Below are positions 42,323-53,800 of a stretch of 64,000 nucleotides of DNA, in pieces. The stretch's first letter is position 1. Each line of letters starts with the position of its first letter. Under the pieces are notes generated by a model that saw nothing but the letters and a program-made list of their open reading frames with translations, did not search any database and was not told the DNA's origin. Position numbers and translations under genes: made by a program. This DNA is from Peptostreptococcaceae bacterium (lineage in GTDB: Bacteria > Bacillota > Clostridia > Peptostreptococcales > Acidaminobacteraceae), in assembly GCA_027064135.1 (NCBI GenBank), contig JAMOQG010000019.1, positions 1 through 64,000 of the forward strand, in the 5' to 3' direction.

Positions 42323-43234
42323 ATGATAACGGTTTTAGGAAGTTTAAATATGGATCTTGTAACACAGGTTAATGTAACACCTGCTGTTGGAGAAACTGTA
42401 CTTGGAAATGGTCTTGATAAAATAGCAGGTGGGAAAGGAGCAAATCAAGCAGCGGCAATAGGTAAACTTGGTGGAAATGTAAAAATGCTTGGCAAAGTTG
42501 GAAATGATGAATATGGAATAAAATTAATTGAAAGTTTAAATAAATCTGGTGTAAATACTGATAATGTAGAAAAAAGTGATAAATCTACTGGTCTTGCTTT
42601 TATTATGGTAAATGAAAATGGGGATAATTCAATAGTTGTATTACCAGGTGCAAACTTTGATATTGATGAAGAAGATATAATAAATTATAAAGAGTTGGTT
42701 GAAATAAGTGATATTTTAGTGTCTCAATTAGAAACGCCTTTAAATGTTGTTGAAAAATCATTTGAAATAGCAAAAAAATCAGATACATTTACTATTTTAA
42801 ATCCTGCTCCAGCTAAAAAACTTAATAAATCGATTATTTCATTAACTGATTTATTAACTCCAAATGAATCAGAATTGGAATTATTGTCTGATATAAAGAT
42901 AAATAATGAAAATGATTTATTAAAAGCTTGCGAGAAAATGTTAAGTATGGGCGTAAAAAACTTGATTGTGACATTAGGAGAAAATGGAAGTTTATTTTAT
43001 AACAGTAAAGGATATGAAAAATTTGAAGCTTTAAAAGTTAAAGCGGTTGATACAACTGCTGCTGGAGATAGTTTTACAGGTGCAATTGCATTTTGCATGG
43101 ATAATGGTGAAAGTATAAGAGATGCAATTAAAATAGCTACAAATGTAGCAGCATTTTCAGTAACTAAAAAAGGAGCGCAAAGTTCGCTACCAAGTATGGA
43201 AGAATTAAAGGAATTTATGGGTGAAAAATTATGA
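42323..43234 (+). CDS. rbsK: Ribokinase
   Basis: GSLNMDLVTQV; GGKGANQAAAIGKLGG; DTTAAGDSFTGAIA. Confidence 0.96.
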   Translation: MITVLGSLNMDLVTQVNVTPAVGETVLGNGLDKIAGGKGANQAAAIGKLGGNVKMLGKVGNDEYGIKLIESLNKSGVNTDNVEKSDKSTGLAFIMVNENGDNSIVVLPGANFDIDEEDIINYKELVEISDILVSQLETPLNVVEKSFEIAKKSDTFTILNPAPAKKLNKSIISLTDLLTPNESELELLSDIKINNENDLLKACEKMLSMGVKNLIVTLGENGSLFYNSKGYEKFEALKVKAVDTTAAGDSFTGAIAFCMDNGESIRDAIKIATNVAAFSVTKKGAQSSLPSMEELKEFMGEKL

Positions 43235-43650
43235 AAAAAGGGAAATTATTAAATTCAAGTATTTCAAGTGTTATTTCAAAATTAGGTCATACTGATATGA
43301 TTACTGTATGTGATTCTGGATTGCCTATTCCGAATGGAGTAGAGAGAATTGATTTAGCTCTTACTTTGGGTATTCCTTCTTTTATTGAAACTTTGGAAAT
43401 AGTTCTTGCTGAACAGTTTGTAGAGGTTATTACAATAGCTAAGGAATTTAAAGAAAATAATCTAAAAGTATATAATGAAATGATTGAAATTATAGAAAAA
43501 GTTGAAAAGGAACAAGGAAATATTATTAAAATTATTGAAGTTAGTCATGAAGAATTTAAAGTTTTAACAAATGATTCAAAAGCTATCGTGAGAACTGGTG
43601 AAATTACACCATACAGCAATATTATTTTACACTCAGGAGTTGTTTTTTAA
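43231..43650 (+). CDS. rbsD: D-ribose pyranase
   Basis: MKKGKLLNSSISSVISKLGHTDMITVCDSGLPIP. Confidence 0.95.
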   Translation: MKKGKLLNSSISSVISKLGHTDMITVCDSGLPIPNGVERIDLALTLGIPSFIETLEIVLAEQFVEVITIAKEFKENNLKVYNEMIEIIEKVEKEQGNIIKIIEVSHEEFKVLTNDSKAIVRTGEITPYSNIILHSGVVF

Positions 43651-43659
43651 GGAGGAGCT

Positions 43660-45156
43660 ATGAATAATATAATTTTAAGAATGGAAAATGTTAGAAAAGA
43701 ATTTCCTGGTGTGGTGGCTTTAAATAATGTACATTTGAATGTATATGATGGCAAAATTATGGCATTATTAGGTGAAAATGGTGCTGGAAAATCAACTTTA
43801 GTAAAAGTAATGACAGGTGTTTATAAAAGAAGTTCTGGAGATATTTACTATAAAGGTGAATTAGTTGAATTTAATGGTCCTAAAGAATCACAAGATGCAG
43901 GAATTGCAATTATTCATCAGGAGTTAAATTTGATAAATGAATTAAGCATTGCTGAAAATATTTTCATGGGGCGTGAGTTCAAAAATAAGTTTGGGAAAAT
44001 TGATTGGAAAAAAACTTATTTTGAAGCTGAAAAACTTTTAAATGAAGTTGGACTTAATGAAAATCCAAAAGAAATTGTAGGTACTTTATCTATTGGTAAA
44101 CAGCAACTTGTAGAAATTGCAAAAGCTCTTTCATTAGATGCAAAATTGATTGTATTGGACGAACCGACGGATGCTTTAACAGATAGCGAAACTGAAAGTC
44201 TTTTTAAAGTTATGAGAAAGCTTAGAGAAAATGGTAAAAGTATGGTATATATATCGCATAGACTTGAAGAAATATTTGAAATTTGTGATGATGTTACTAT
44301 TTTAAGGGATGGTGAATTTATACAAGAAGAGAAAATAGAAGATTTAACAAAGGAGAGAATGATTGAACTAATGGTTGGAAGAAAATTGGATGAACAATTT
44401 CCTAAAATTGATCATAAATTTGGTAAAACTATATTTCAAGTTGTTAATTTACAAAATAAGTATTTAAAAGATGTTTCTTTTGGAATAAAAGAGGGTGAAA
44501 TATTAGGTGTTGCAGGTTTAATGGGAGCTGGAAGAACTGAACTTGCTAAAACAATTTACGGTGTTTATAAATTAAAATATGGAAAACTTATTTTAAATGA
44601 TAAAGAAATTTTTATAAAAAGTCCAAAAGATGCAATTGATAAAAAAATAGCATATGTATCAGAAGATAGAAAAAAAGATGGTTTAATTTTGAGTCTTTCG
44701 GTTAAAGAAAATATTCATATTTCTGCACTTAAAAATATTGAAGGGAAATTCGGATATTTAAATAGAAAGAAAGAAAAAGAAGATGCTCAGGTATATATTG
44801 ATTCAATGAGTATTAAAACACCAAGTATAAATCAAACAGTTAAAAATTTGAGTGGTGGTAATCAACAAAAAGTTGCAATAGCTAAAAGTTTAATAACAAA
44901 TCCTAAATTGTTAATATTGGATGAACCTACCAGAGGTGTCGATGTTGGAGCTAAAAAAGAAATTTATAATTTAATTAATGAGTATAAAAAACGAGGAATG
45001 TCAATTTTAATGATATCTTCTGAAATACCTGAAATACTTGGTATGAGTGATAGAATTATTGTTATGCATGAAGGTGGAATTGCTGGTGAGTTATCAATTA
45101 AAGAGGCTACTCAAGAGAAAATTATGAGTTTAGCAGTAGGAGAACAGGTGATATAA
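43660..45156 (+). CDS. rbsA: Ribose ABC transporter ATP-binding protein
   Basis: Two ABC domains; GENGAGKSTLVKVMTGVY; SGGNQQKVAIAKSL. Confidence 0.95.
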   Translation: MNNIILRMENVRKEFPGVVALNNVHLNVYDGKIMALLGENGAGKSTLVKVMTGVYKRSSGDIYYKGELVEFNGPKESQDAGIAIIHQELNLINELSIAENIFMGREFKNKFGKIDWKKTYFEAEKLLNEVGLNENPKEIVGTLSIGKQQLVEIAKALSLDAKLIVLDEPTDALTDSETESLFKVMRKLRENGKSMVYISHRLEEIFEICDDVTILRDGEFIQEEKIEDLTKERMIELMVGRKLDEQFPKIDHKFGKTIFQVVNLQNKYLKDVSFGIKEGEILGVAGLMGAGRTELAKTIYGVYKLKYGKLILNDKEIFIKSPKDAIDKKIAYVSEDRKKDGLILSLSVKENIHISALKNIEGKFGYLNRKKEKEDAQVYIDSMSIKTPSINQTVKNLSGGNQQKVAIAKSLITNPKLLILDEPTRGVDVGAKKEIYNLINEYKKRGMSILMISSEIPEILGMSDRIIVMHEGGIAGELSIKEATQEKIMSLAVGEQVI

Positions 45157-46098
45157 ATGAATAGTAAAAATAAAGAATTGTTAATGAAATATAAATCGGT
45201 TATTGGATTAATTATTTTTTCATTAATTATAGCAGTATTAAATGATAGATTTTTAACTGTTTCAAATATTTTAAATGTTTTTAAGCAGACTTCAATAAAT
45301 TCTGTTATTGCTGCTGGGATGACTTTTATAATATTGACGGGTGGTATTGATTTATCTGTTGGGTCAACTTTAGCGCTTAGTGGTGCAATTGCAGCAAGTT
45401 TACTTGCTTCTGGAGTTCCAATGATAGTTGCTGTAATATGTGCAATCTTACTGGGTTCCTTTATTGGGTTCCTTAATGGAATTATTATTGCAAAAGGAAA
45501 AGTTCAACCGTTTATTGCAACTTTAGCAATGATGACAATTATTAGAGGAGCAACTTTAATATTTACAAATGGTAGACCTATCAGTACAGGTGATTTTAAT
45601 GGAGCTGAGATTTTCTCGTTTATTGGAAGCGGGAAAGTATTTGGAATACCATTTCCAATAATAATTACGATTGTTGTATTTGCGATTGCATATTATATTC
45701 TTAAAAATACTTCATTAGGAAGATATGTATATGCACTTGGTGGAAATGAAGAAGCAACTAAATTATCAGGAATAAATGTAATGCAAGTTAAATATAAAGT
45801 ATATGCAATATCAGGTGCTTTAGCTGCTGTGGCTGGATTAATAGTAACTGCTAGATTATCATCGGCTCAGCCGCAAGCTGGTTCAGGATATGAGCTTGAT
45901 GCTATTGCTGCTGTTGTTCTTGGAGGAACATCTTTAGCAGGAGGAAAAGGTGGAGTAATAGGCACTATAATTGGTGCATTAATAATTGGAATTTTAAATA
46001 ATGCATTAAATTTAATGGATGTAACATCATATTATCAATTGCTTACAAAAGGTTTAGTAATATTAGTTGCGGTTTTAATAGATAGGGATAGCGAATAA
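45157..46098 (+). CDS. rbsC: Ribose ABC transporter permease
   Basis: LTGGIDLSVGSTLALSGAI; AAVVLGGTSLAGGKGGVIGTIIGALIIGILNN. Confidence 0.95.
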   Translation: MNSKNKELLMKYKSVIGLIIFSLIIAVLNDRFLTVSNILNVFKQTSINSVIAAGMTFIILTGGIDLSVGSTLALSGAIAASLLASGVPMIVAVICAILLGSFIGFLNGIIIAKGKVQPFIATLAMMTIIRGATLIFTNGRPISTGDFNGAEIFSFIGSGKVFGIPFPIIITIVVFAIAYYILKNTSLGRYVYALGGNEEATKLSGINVMQVKYKVYAISGALAAVAGLIVTARLSSAQPQAGSGYELDAIAAVVLGGTSLAGGKGGVIGTIIGALIIGILNNALNLMDVTSYYQLLTKGLVILVAVLIDRDSE

Positions 46099-46155
46099 TA
46101 AAGTGAAAGCTTATTATATAAATTAATCAGAAATGAAAAAAATGGGAGGAATAAA

Positions 46156-47883
46156 ATGAAAAAGATGTTAGTTATGTTAATGGTATTTATTATGTTATTT
46201 AGTATGGTTGCTTGTTCATCAAGTAATAATGATACTGAAGAAAAAGGCGGTAAGATTGGATTGGTATTATCTACATTGAATAATCCTTTCTTTGTAGATT
46301 TAAAAACAGGTGCTGAAGAAAAAGCTAAAGAATTAGGATATGAATTAGTTGTATTAGATTCAGAAAATGATCCAGCTAAAGAATTAGCAAATGTAGAAGA
46401 TTTAATTACACAAGGTGTTGATTTAATATTGATTAACCCTGCTGATTCTGATGCTGTAGGAAATGCAGTGAAGCAAGCAAATGATAGTAGTATACCAGTT
46501 ATTACATTAGATAGAGGTGCTAATAAAGGAGAAGTTGTTACTCATATTGCATCAGATAATGTTGCAGGAGGAGTACTTGCTGGAGAATTTATTAGTGAAA
46601 AATTAAATGGTAAAGGAAAAGTTGTTGAATTAGAAGGTATTGCAGGAACTTCTGCAGCAAGAGATAGAGGTAAAGGCTTTAATAATGCAATTGCATCTAC
46701 AGAAATTGAAGTAGTTGCAAGACAAACTGCAAATTTCGATAGGACTGAAGGCTTAAATGTAATGGAAAATATTTTACAGGCACAAGAAAATATTGACGCA
46801 GTATTTGCTCACAATGATGAAATGGCATTAGGCGCTATGGAAGCAATTAAATCATCTGGAAGAGATATTCTAGTAGTGGGTTTCGATGCTACAGGAGATG
46901 CTATTAAATCAATAGAAGCAGGAGAAATGGCTGCAACAGTTGCTCAACAGCCAAAATTAATTGGTTCGCTTGGCGTAGAAAATGCAGATAAAGTTCTTAA
47001 TGGTGAAGAAATTGAAGTGTTTATACCAGTAGCGCTTAGATTAATAAGCAATGATAAAGAAGTAAAAAAAGAAGAACCAAAGAAAATAGGATTAGTACTT
47101 TCAACATTAAATAATCCATTCTTTGTAGATTTGAAAACAGGTGCAGAAGAAAAAGCTAAAGAATTAGGATTTGAATTAGTTGTACTTGATTCAGAAAATG
47201 ATTCAGCTAAAGAATTAGCAAATGTAGAAGATTTAGTTGTTCAAGGTGTTGATTTAATATTAATTAATCCAACAGATTCTGATGCTGTAGGAAATGCAGT
47301 TAAAGAAGCAAATGGCAAGAGTATTCCAGTTATTACATTAGACAGAGCAGCAAATAAAGGTGAAGTTGTTACTCATATTGCATCAGATAATGTTGCTGGA
47401 GGAGTACTTGCTGGAGAATATATTAATGAAAAATTAGGTTCAAAAGGAAATGTAGTAGAATTAGAAGGAATCGCTGGAACTTCAGCTGCAAGAGATAGAG
47501 GACAAGGATTTAATGATGCAATTGCATCTACAGAAATTGAAGTGGTTTCAAGACAAACTGCAAATTTCGATAGGACTGAAGGCTTAAACGTAATGGAAAA
47601 TATTTTACAGGCACAAGAAAACATTGACGCAGTATTTGCTCACAATGATGAAATGGCATTGGGTGCTATGGAAGCAATTAAATCATCTGGAAGAGATATA
47701 ATGGTGGTTGGGTTTGATGCTACAGGAGATGCTATTAAATCAATAGAAGCAGGAGAAATGGCAGCAACAGTTGCTCAACAACCAAAATTAATTGGCTCAC
47801 TTGGTGTAGAAAACGCTAAAAAAGTTTTAGATGGTGAAACTGTTGATGCATTCATTCCGGTTGAATTAATGTTAGTTAAATAA
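46156..47883 (+). CDS. rbsB: Ribose ABC transporter substrate-binding lipoprotein with two tandem RbsB domains
   Basis: One lipobox (SMVACSSS) then two copies of [29 protein letters not shown]...[18 protein letters not shown]. Confidence 0.95.
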   Translation: MKKMLVMLMVFIMLFSMVACSSSNNDTEEKGGKIGLVLSTLNNPFFVDLKTGAEEKAKELGYELVVLDSENDPAKELANVEDLITQGVDLILINPADSDAVGNAVKQANDSSIPVITLDRGANKGEVVTHIASDNVAGGVLAGEFISEKLNGKGKVVELEGIAGTSAARDRGKGFNNAIASTEIEVVARQTANFDRTEGLNVMENILQAQENIDAVFAHNDEMALGAMEAIKSSGRDILVVGFDATGDAIKSIEAGEMAATVAQQPKLIGSLGVENADKVLNGEEIEVFIPVALRLISNDKEVKKEEPKKIGLVLSTLNNPFFVDLKTGAEEKAKELGFELVVLDSENDSAKELANVEDLVVQGVDLILINPTDSDAVGNAVKEANGKSIPVITLDRAANKGEVVTHIASDNVAGGVLAGEYINEKLGSKGNVVELEGIAGTSAARDRGQGFNDAIASTEIEVVSRQTANFDRTEGLNVMENILQAQENIDAVFAHNDEMALGAMEAIKSSGRDIMVVGFDATGDAIKSIEAGEMAATVAQQPKLIGSLGVENAKKVLDGETVDAFIPVELMLVK

Positions 47884-47910
47884 TATATCCTTTAAAAAAT
47901 TATATTAATA

Positions 47911-47952
47911 AAAAGCATGTTATAGAATAATAATTCTATCATGCTTTTTTTG
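47911..47952 (+). terminator. Rho-independent terminator of rbs operon
   Basis: AAAAGCATGTTATAGAATAATAATTCTATCATGCTTTTTTT. Confidence 0.85.
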
Positions 47953-48005
47953 TTTTAAAATAACATTTAATATTATATAATTAATATGATGAAAAGGGAG
48001 GGAAT

Positions 48006-48956
48006 ATGAAAAAAAGAAAAGTAATAATAGACTGTGATCCTGGATATGATGATGCTATTGCATTAATTTTAGCTCTATTAAATGATAAATTAGATATTAA
48101 AGCAATTAATGCGACTGCAGGTAACCAAACTGTCGATAAAACATATAAAAATCTAATTAGAATTTGCAATTATTTAAATAAAAATGTGAGAATTGGAAAA
48201 GGTGTTGTAAAACCTTTATTTAGTGAACTTAGTGATGCAAGTCACGTTCATGGTAAGACTGGACTTGATGGTGTAAATATACCAAATGACATTGAAATGC
48301 CTAAATTAGAGACTTCAATTGATGTTATGAAAAATATAATCGAAACATCAACTGAAAAAATCACTATAATTGCAATCGGCCCACTTACTAACATTGCTCT
48401 TTTTATAATAAATTATCCAGATTTATTAAATCAAATTGATGAAATAATAATTATGGGTGGATCTAGTTTTATTGGAAACAGAACTCCTTCGGCTGAATTT
48501 AATATTCATGCTGATGCGGAAGCCGCTAGAATTGTTTTTGAATCAGGAGTTCCGGTAATAATGGCTGGACTAGATGTAACTGAAAAATCGTTAATTTATG
48601 AAAGTGAATTTGATGAAATAGCAAAACTCGGAAAAAATGGGATGTTTGCTGCTGAAATACTAAGGAATTATAATAAATTTTATTTAACTTTAGAAGAAAA
48701 ATTTAATGGTGTTCCAGTACACGACATATGTGCTGTAGGGTATGCAATTGATTCAAGTATCTTTGAGGGAAAAGAATATCATGTGGATATTGAATGCGAA
48801 GGTAAATATACATATGGTAGAACAGTAGTTGATTTTAAAAATCGATTAAAGAAAGAAAAAAATGTTAAAGTTTTATTTGAAGTGGATAGAGATAAACTTG
48901 TAAAAATGTTGATTGATGAGATAAAAAGTGAAAATGGAGAAGTATATAATGCTTGA
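48006..48956 (+). CDS. Inosine/uridine-preferring nucleoside hydrolase
   Basis: VIIDCDPGYDDAIALILAL; IIIMGGSSF; SAEFNIHADAEAARIVF. Confidence 0.95.
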   Translation: MKKRKVIIDCDPGYDDAIALILALLNDKLDIKAINATAGNQTVDKTYKNLIRICNYLNKNVRIGKGVVKPLFSELSDASHVHGKTGLDGVNIPNDIEMPKLETSIDVMKNIIETSTEKITIIAIGPLTNIALFIINYPDLLNQIDEIIIMGGSSFIGNRTPSAEFNIHADAEAARIVFESGVPVIMAGLDVTEKSLIYESEFDEIAKLGKNGMFAAEILRNYNKFYLTLEEKFNGVPVHDICAVGYAIDSSIFEGKEYHVDIECEGKYTYGRTVVDFKNRLKKEKNVKVLFEVDRDKLVKMLIDEIKSENGEVYNA

Positions 48957-49854
48957 AAAAAATGGTTTTGCAAAATCAGAGAAATTAAAAGGTGTTTTGT
49001 TTGTTTTTTCAACTTATTTATTTTGGGGTGTACAACCAATTTTTTGGAAACAGCTTAAACATATCGATTCATTTCAATTAATTGCTCATAGAATATTTTG
49101 GTCCTTTTTATTTTTTTTAATTATTTTAAAATATCAAAATAAGATTTCTGAAATAAAAGAAGTTATGAAAGATAAGAAAAAATTCGCGCTTACAGTTTTT
49201 GCTGGATATCTTATTAGTACAAATTGGCTTATATATATTTATGCAATTAATTCAAATAGAATACTTGAAACGAGTTTAGGATATTATATTAATCCAATAA
49301 TAAGTGTAATTTTAGGAATGATTTTTTTAAAAGAAAAATTTAATAAAAACCAGATTTTATCATTTGCATTTGCTTGTTTAGGAGTATTAGTAATTATTGT
49401 AAAATTCAGATCATTGCCTTGGATTGCAATGGTTTTACCAGTTATGTTTGGAGTGTATGGTTTAATAAAAAAACTTACGAGTTTAGATCCAGTAGTAAGT
49501 ATGGCAATTGAAACGATGGCAATAATGCCAATTGGACTTGGCTATTTACTATTTACTGAAACAACTAATAAAGGTCATCTTTTTTCGGATGGACCAATAA
49601 TCACTTTTTATTTAATTATGACTGGTGTTGTTACATCGCTTCCATTATGGTGGTTTGCAATAGGTGCAAGAAAAATAAAACTTTCATCAATCGGATTTAT
49701 ACAATTTATTTCACCGACGCTTTCCCTTATAATAGGAGTTTTAATGTATAATGAAGTATTTGAGAAAACACAGATGATTAGTTTTGGATTAATAGGTATA
49801 GGAATAATCATTTACATTAATACAATATATAAAGAGAGTAGAAGTAGTTTATAA
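48949..49854 (+). CDS. rarD: EamA-family transporter RarD
   Basis: GVLFVFSTYLFWGVQPIFWKQLKHIDSFQLIAHRIFWSFLF; ETSLGYYINPIISVILG. Confidence 0.92.
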   Translation: MLEKNGFAKSEKLKGVLFVFSTYLFWGVQPIFWKQLKHIDSFQLIAHRIFWSFLFFLIILKYQNKISEIKEVMKDKKKFALTVFAGYLISTNWLIYIYAINSNRILETSLGYYINPIISVILGMIFLKEKFNKNQILSFAFACLGVLVIIVKFRSLPWIAMVLPVMFGVYGLIKKLTSLDPVVSMAIETMAIMPIGLGYLLFTETTNKGHLFSDGPIITFYLIMTGVVTSLPLWWFAIGARKIKLSSIGFIQFISPTLSLIIGVLMYNEVFEKTQMISFGLIGIGIIIYINTIYKESRSSL

Positions 49855-49987
49855 TAAACAAGGAAGTATTATGAAATGTTAAAGAAACTCAAATGATTAT
49901 TTTAGATTAGTAGGTATAGGAATAATCATTTACATTAATACAATATATAAAGAGAATAAAAGTTTATAATAAACAGGGGGCATTATG
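49771..49987 (+). repeat. Tandem direct duplication of the rarD 3' end and following intergenic
   Basis: TAGGTATAGGAATAATCATTTACATTAATACAATATATAAAGAGA...GTTTATAATAAACA occurs at about 49793-49860 and 49911-49975. Confidence 0.9.
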
Positions 49988-50797
49988 AAATTTATTAAAA
50001 GATTGATTGAATTTATTTTAGGTTTAATATTATTAGGGGTATTATTATTTGGAGTTTTTATCTTTTTAATTTATACATCAAATACAGAACTTCCAAAGGA
50101 AATATCAGAAGAATTTACGAATTCTCTTTCATATTCGGATTATATGAATCAAATGAATTTTGCGAATTTTAATGAAGTATCTGAAAATGATTTGAATATG
50201 GTTATTGATGGGACTTTAAAACAATTTGAAAATAGTTTAGTGAGATTTAATTATGGATACGTAGATATTAGTAAAGGAAGTGCAGAAGTATTTCTAAATG
50301 TTACTCCTAAAATCGAAAAATATAAATTAGATAAATTGAATATGGAATTAATTGGTAAGATTTCTTTAGAATTTAATAATAAAATTGCTGAAGTTAAAAT
50401 TGAAAATACTAAAGTAAGTAAATTAAAATTACCTAATTTTATTGTAAAAGAAATAATTAAAACTGCAATTAATGAGTTAGATATTGAAAAAGTTAAATAT
50501 TTTGATTCAGATAATATGGTGCTTTTATTAGATTTTTCAGATTTATTTTTTAAAGATATAAATTTTGAAGAGGATAAAGTAACTTATGAATTAACTTTCA
50601 CTAAAAACGATGCAGAAAAAATAGTTCGAGAAAAATTTAACAAATTCGATTTTAATGACCTTAAAATTGGAGATGTTGATGATTTAATTGTAAAAATTAA
50701 AGCGTTACCAGAGACTGAACAAAGTAAGATATTGCAATACTTAAAAGAAAATGTAAATGAAGAGATTTTTAATTTAGTTAAGCAGAAATTAGAATGA
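49985..50797 (+). CDS. Uncharacterised N-terminally membrane-anchored protein
   Basis: 270 aa; single N-terminal TM; RBS-like GGGGG upstream. Confidence 0.6.
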   Translation: MKFIKRLIEFILGLILLGVLLFGVFIFLIYTSNTELPKEISEEFTNSLSYSDYMNQMNFANFNEVSENDLNMVIDGTLKQFENSLVRFNYGYVDISKGSAEVFLNVTPKIEKYKLDKLNMELIGKISLEFNNKIAEVKIENTKVSKLKLPNFIVKEIIKTAINELDIEKVKYFDSDNMVLLLDFSDLFFKDINFEEDKVTYELTFTKNDAEKIVREKFNKFDFNDLKIGDVDDLIVKIKALPETEQSKILQYLKENVNEEIFNLVKQKLE

Positions 50798-50804
50798 CAA
50801 AGCA

Positions 50805-50833
50805 TTGACACTTTGTATATTGTATACTATAAT
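50805..50833 (+). promoter_or_regulatory. Consensus sigma-A promoter of nifJ
   Basis: TTGACA-17 bp-TATAAT; perfect inverted repeat ATACTATAAT...ATTATAGTAT overlaps the -10. Confidence 0.85.
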
Positions 50834-50881
50834 GAAATATGTAGATTATAGTATGTATAGAAATAAATAAGGAGGATACAA

Positions 50882-53800
50882 ATGGGTAAAAAAGTAATGA
50901 AAACTATGGATGGTAATACTGCTGCTGCGCACGTATCATATGCGTTTACAGAGGTAGCTGCGATATTCCCAATTACTCCATCTTCTCCAATGGCTGAACA
51001 CATTGATGAATGGTCAGCACACGGCAGAAAAAATATTTTTGGAAATACAGTAAAAGTTAGCGAATTACAATCAGAGGGTGGAGCATCTGGTTCATTCCAC
51101 GGCGCTTTACAAGGTGGAGCTTTAACTAGTACTTATACTGCTTCACAAGGTTTATTATTAATGATTCCTAACATGTACAAAGTTGCTGGAGAGTTATTAC
51201 CGGGAGTTATGCATGTTAGCGCACGTTCTATAGCAACTCAGGCATTATCAATATTTGGAGATCATTCAGATGTTATGGCAGTAAGACAAACAGGATTCGG
51301 ATTATTATCTTCAGCTTCTATTCAAGAAGTTATGGATTTAGGTGCAGTTGCACATTTAACTGCTATTGATACTAGAGTTCCTTTTGTTCATTTCTTTGAT
51401 GGATTTAGAACTTCTCATGCTATTCAAAAAATCGAATTATTAGATTATAATGATTTAGCTGAATTAGTTGACTTTGATAAAGTTAATGAATTTAAAAGAA
51501 GAGCATTAAATCCAGAGCATCCTGTAACTAGAGGAACTGCTCAAAACCCAGACATATTCTTCCAAGCAAGAGAAGCTTGTAATCCATTTTATGATGCTGT
51601 TCCTGAAGCAATTGTAGAAAATATGAAAAAAATTAGTAAATTAACTGGTAGAGATTATAAACCATTTAACTATTACGGAGCACCAGATGCTGAAAAAGTA
51701 ATAATTGCAATGGGTTCTGTTCTTGAAGCTGCTGAAGAAGCAGTAGATTACATGATGGCAAAAGGCGAAAAAGTTGGTATCTTAAAAGTTAGATTATACA
51801 GACCGTTTGTTAAAGAGTATATGTTTGATGTTATGCCTTCTACAGTTAAGAAAATTGCTGTATTAGATAGAACTAAAGAGCCAGGTTCTGCTGGAGAACC
51901 ATTATTTAAAGATATCCAATCAGCATATTATGATGTTGAAGATAGACCATTAATTATTGGTGGACGTTATGGATTAAGTTCAAAAGAAACTAATCCTTCT
52001 CACATTAAAGCTGTATTTGATAATTTAGATGCAGAAGATATGAAAAAAGAATTTACTGTTGGAATTAATGATGACGTAACTTACTTATCATTAGATGTAA
52101 AAGAAACTATTATGGCTGAGCCGGTTGACAGAACAAGATGTAAATTCTGGGGATTAGGTGCAGATGGTACAGTTGGAGCTAATAAAAATGCAATTAAAAT
52201 TATTGGTGATAACACTGATTTATATGCTCAAGCATATTTCTCATATGATTCTAAAAAATCTGGTGGAGTAACAGTATCTCACTTAAGATTTGGAAAAGAT
52301 AAAATTAGATCTACTTATTTAGTAGATAATGCAAATTATATTGCATGTCATAACCAATCATATGTTGGAAATTATGATGTATTAGATGGTTTAGATGAAA
52401 ACGGAACATTTTTACTTAACTGTAAATGGGATGCATCTGAATTAGATGAAAAATTACCAGCAGATATGAAAAAATATTTAGCTGAAAAAAATATTAAGTT
52501 CTTTATTATTAATGGAACTAAAATTGCTGAAGAAGTTGGTTTAGGTGGAAGAATTAACATGGTAATGCAAGCTGCTTTCTTTAAATTAGCTAAAATTATT
52601 GATGTTGATGAATCTCTTAGATTATTAAAAGAAGCAATTGAAAAAACTTATGGTAAAAAAGGTATGAATATTGTTGAAATGAACTGGAAAGCTGTAGATG
52701 CTGCAGTTGATTCGATTGTTGCAATAGACGTTCCAAGCGAATGGGCAAATGTAACTGCTGAAGCTAAAAAAGAAGTTGAATCAGACTTGCCAGATTATGT
52801 TAAGAATATTGTTGTTCCAATTGGTAAATTAAAAGGTGACGATCTTCCAGTTTCAACATTTGTTGGACAAGAAGATGGTACATTTGAACAAGGCGCATCA
52901 GCATTTGAAAAACGTGGTGTAGCAATAAATGTTCCTGAGTGGGATGTTGAAACTTGTATCCAATGTAACAAATGTTCAATGGTTTGTCCTCATGCAGCAA
53001 TAAGACCATATTTATATACAGATGAAGAGGTTGCAAATGCTCCAGAAGGAATGACTGTTAAAAAAGCAAATGGTAAAGCATTAGAAGGATTACAATATAG
53101 AATTTCAGTTTCAATTGATGACTGTACTGGTTGTGGAGTTTGTGTTACTGAATGTCCAGTAAATGCACTTGAATTAAAAGAATTTGCTACTCAATTAGAC
53201 GAGCAAGCAAACTTTAATTATTCGGTTGATTTACCTGAAAAGAAAAATGTATTAGGTAATAAATATAGTGTTAAAGGTTCTCAATTTGAAAAGCCATTAT
53301 TTGAATTTTCTGGCGCATGTGCTGGTTGTGGAGAAACTCCATATTTAAAAGCTGTTACTCAATTATTTGGCGATAGAATGATTATAGCAAATGCTACAGG
53401 TTGTTCTTCGATCTGGGGTGGAACTGCTCCTAATACAGTATTTACTAAGAATGATAATGGACATGGCCCAGCATGGGCTAACTCACTATTCGAAGATAAT
53501 GCTGAATATGGTTTTGGTATGAAAGTTGCTCTTGATGTTAATAGAGATGCATTAAAATCAAGAGTTGAAGAGTTAGTTAATTTAGAAATTGATGCTGATT
53601 TAAAAGCTGCATTAAATAACTGGTTAGAAAACTATAAAGATGGAGAAGCTTCACAAACTGCTGGCGAAGCTGTTAAAGCATTATTTAATACTGAAGTTCC
53701 AGCCGAAGCAAAAGAATTGTTTGATTATGTTATAGAAAATGCAGACATCCTTACTAAAAAATCATTATGGATACTTGGTGGAGACGGATGGTCATATGAC

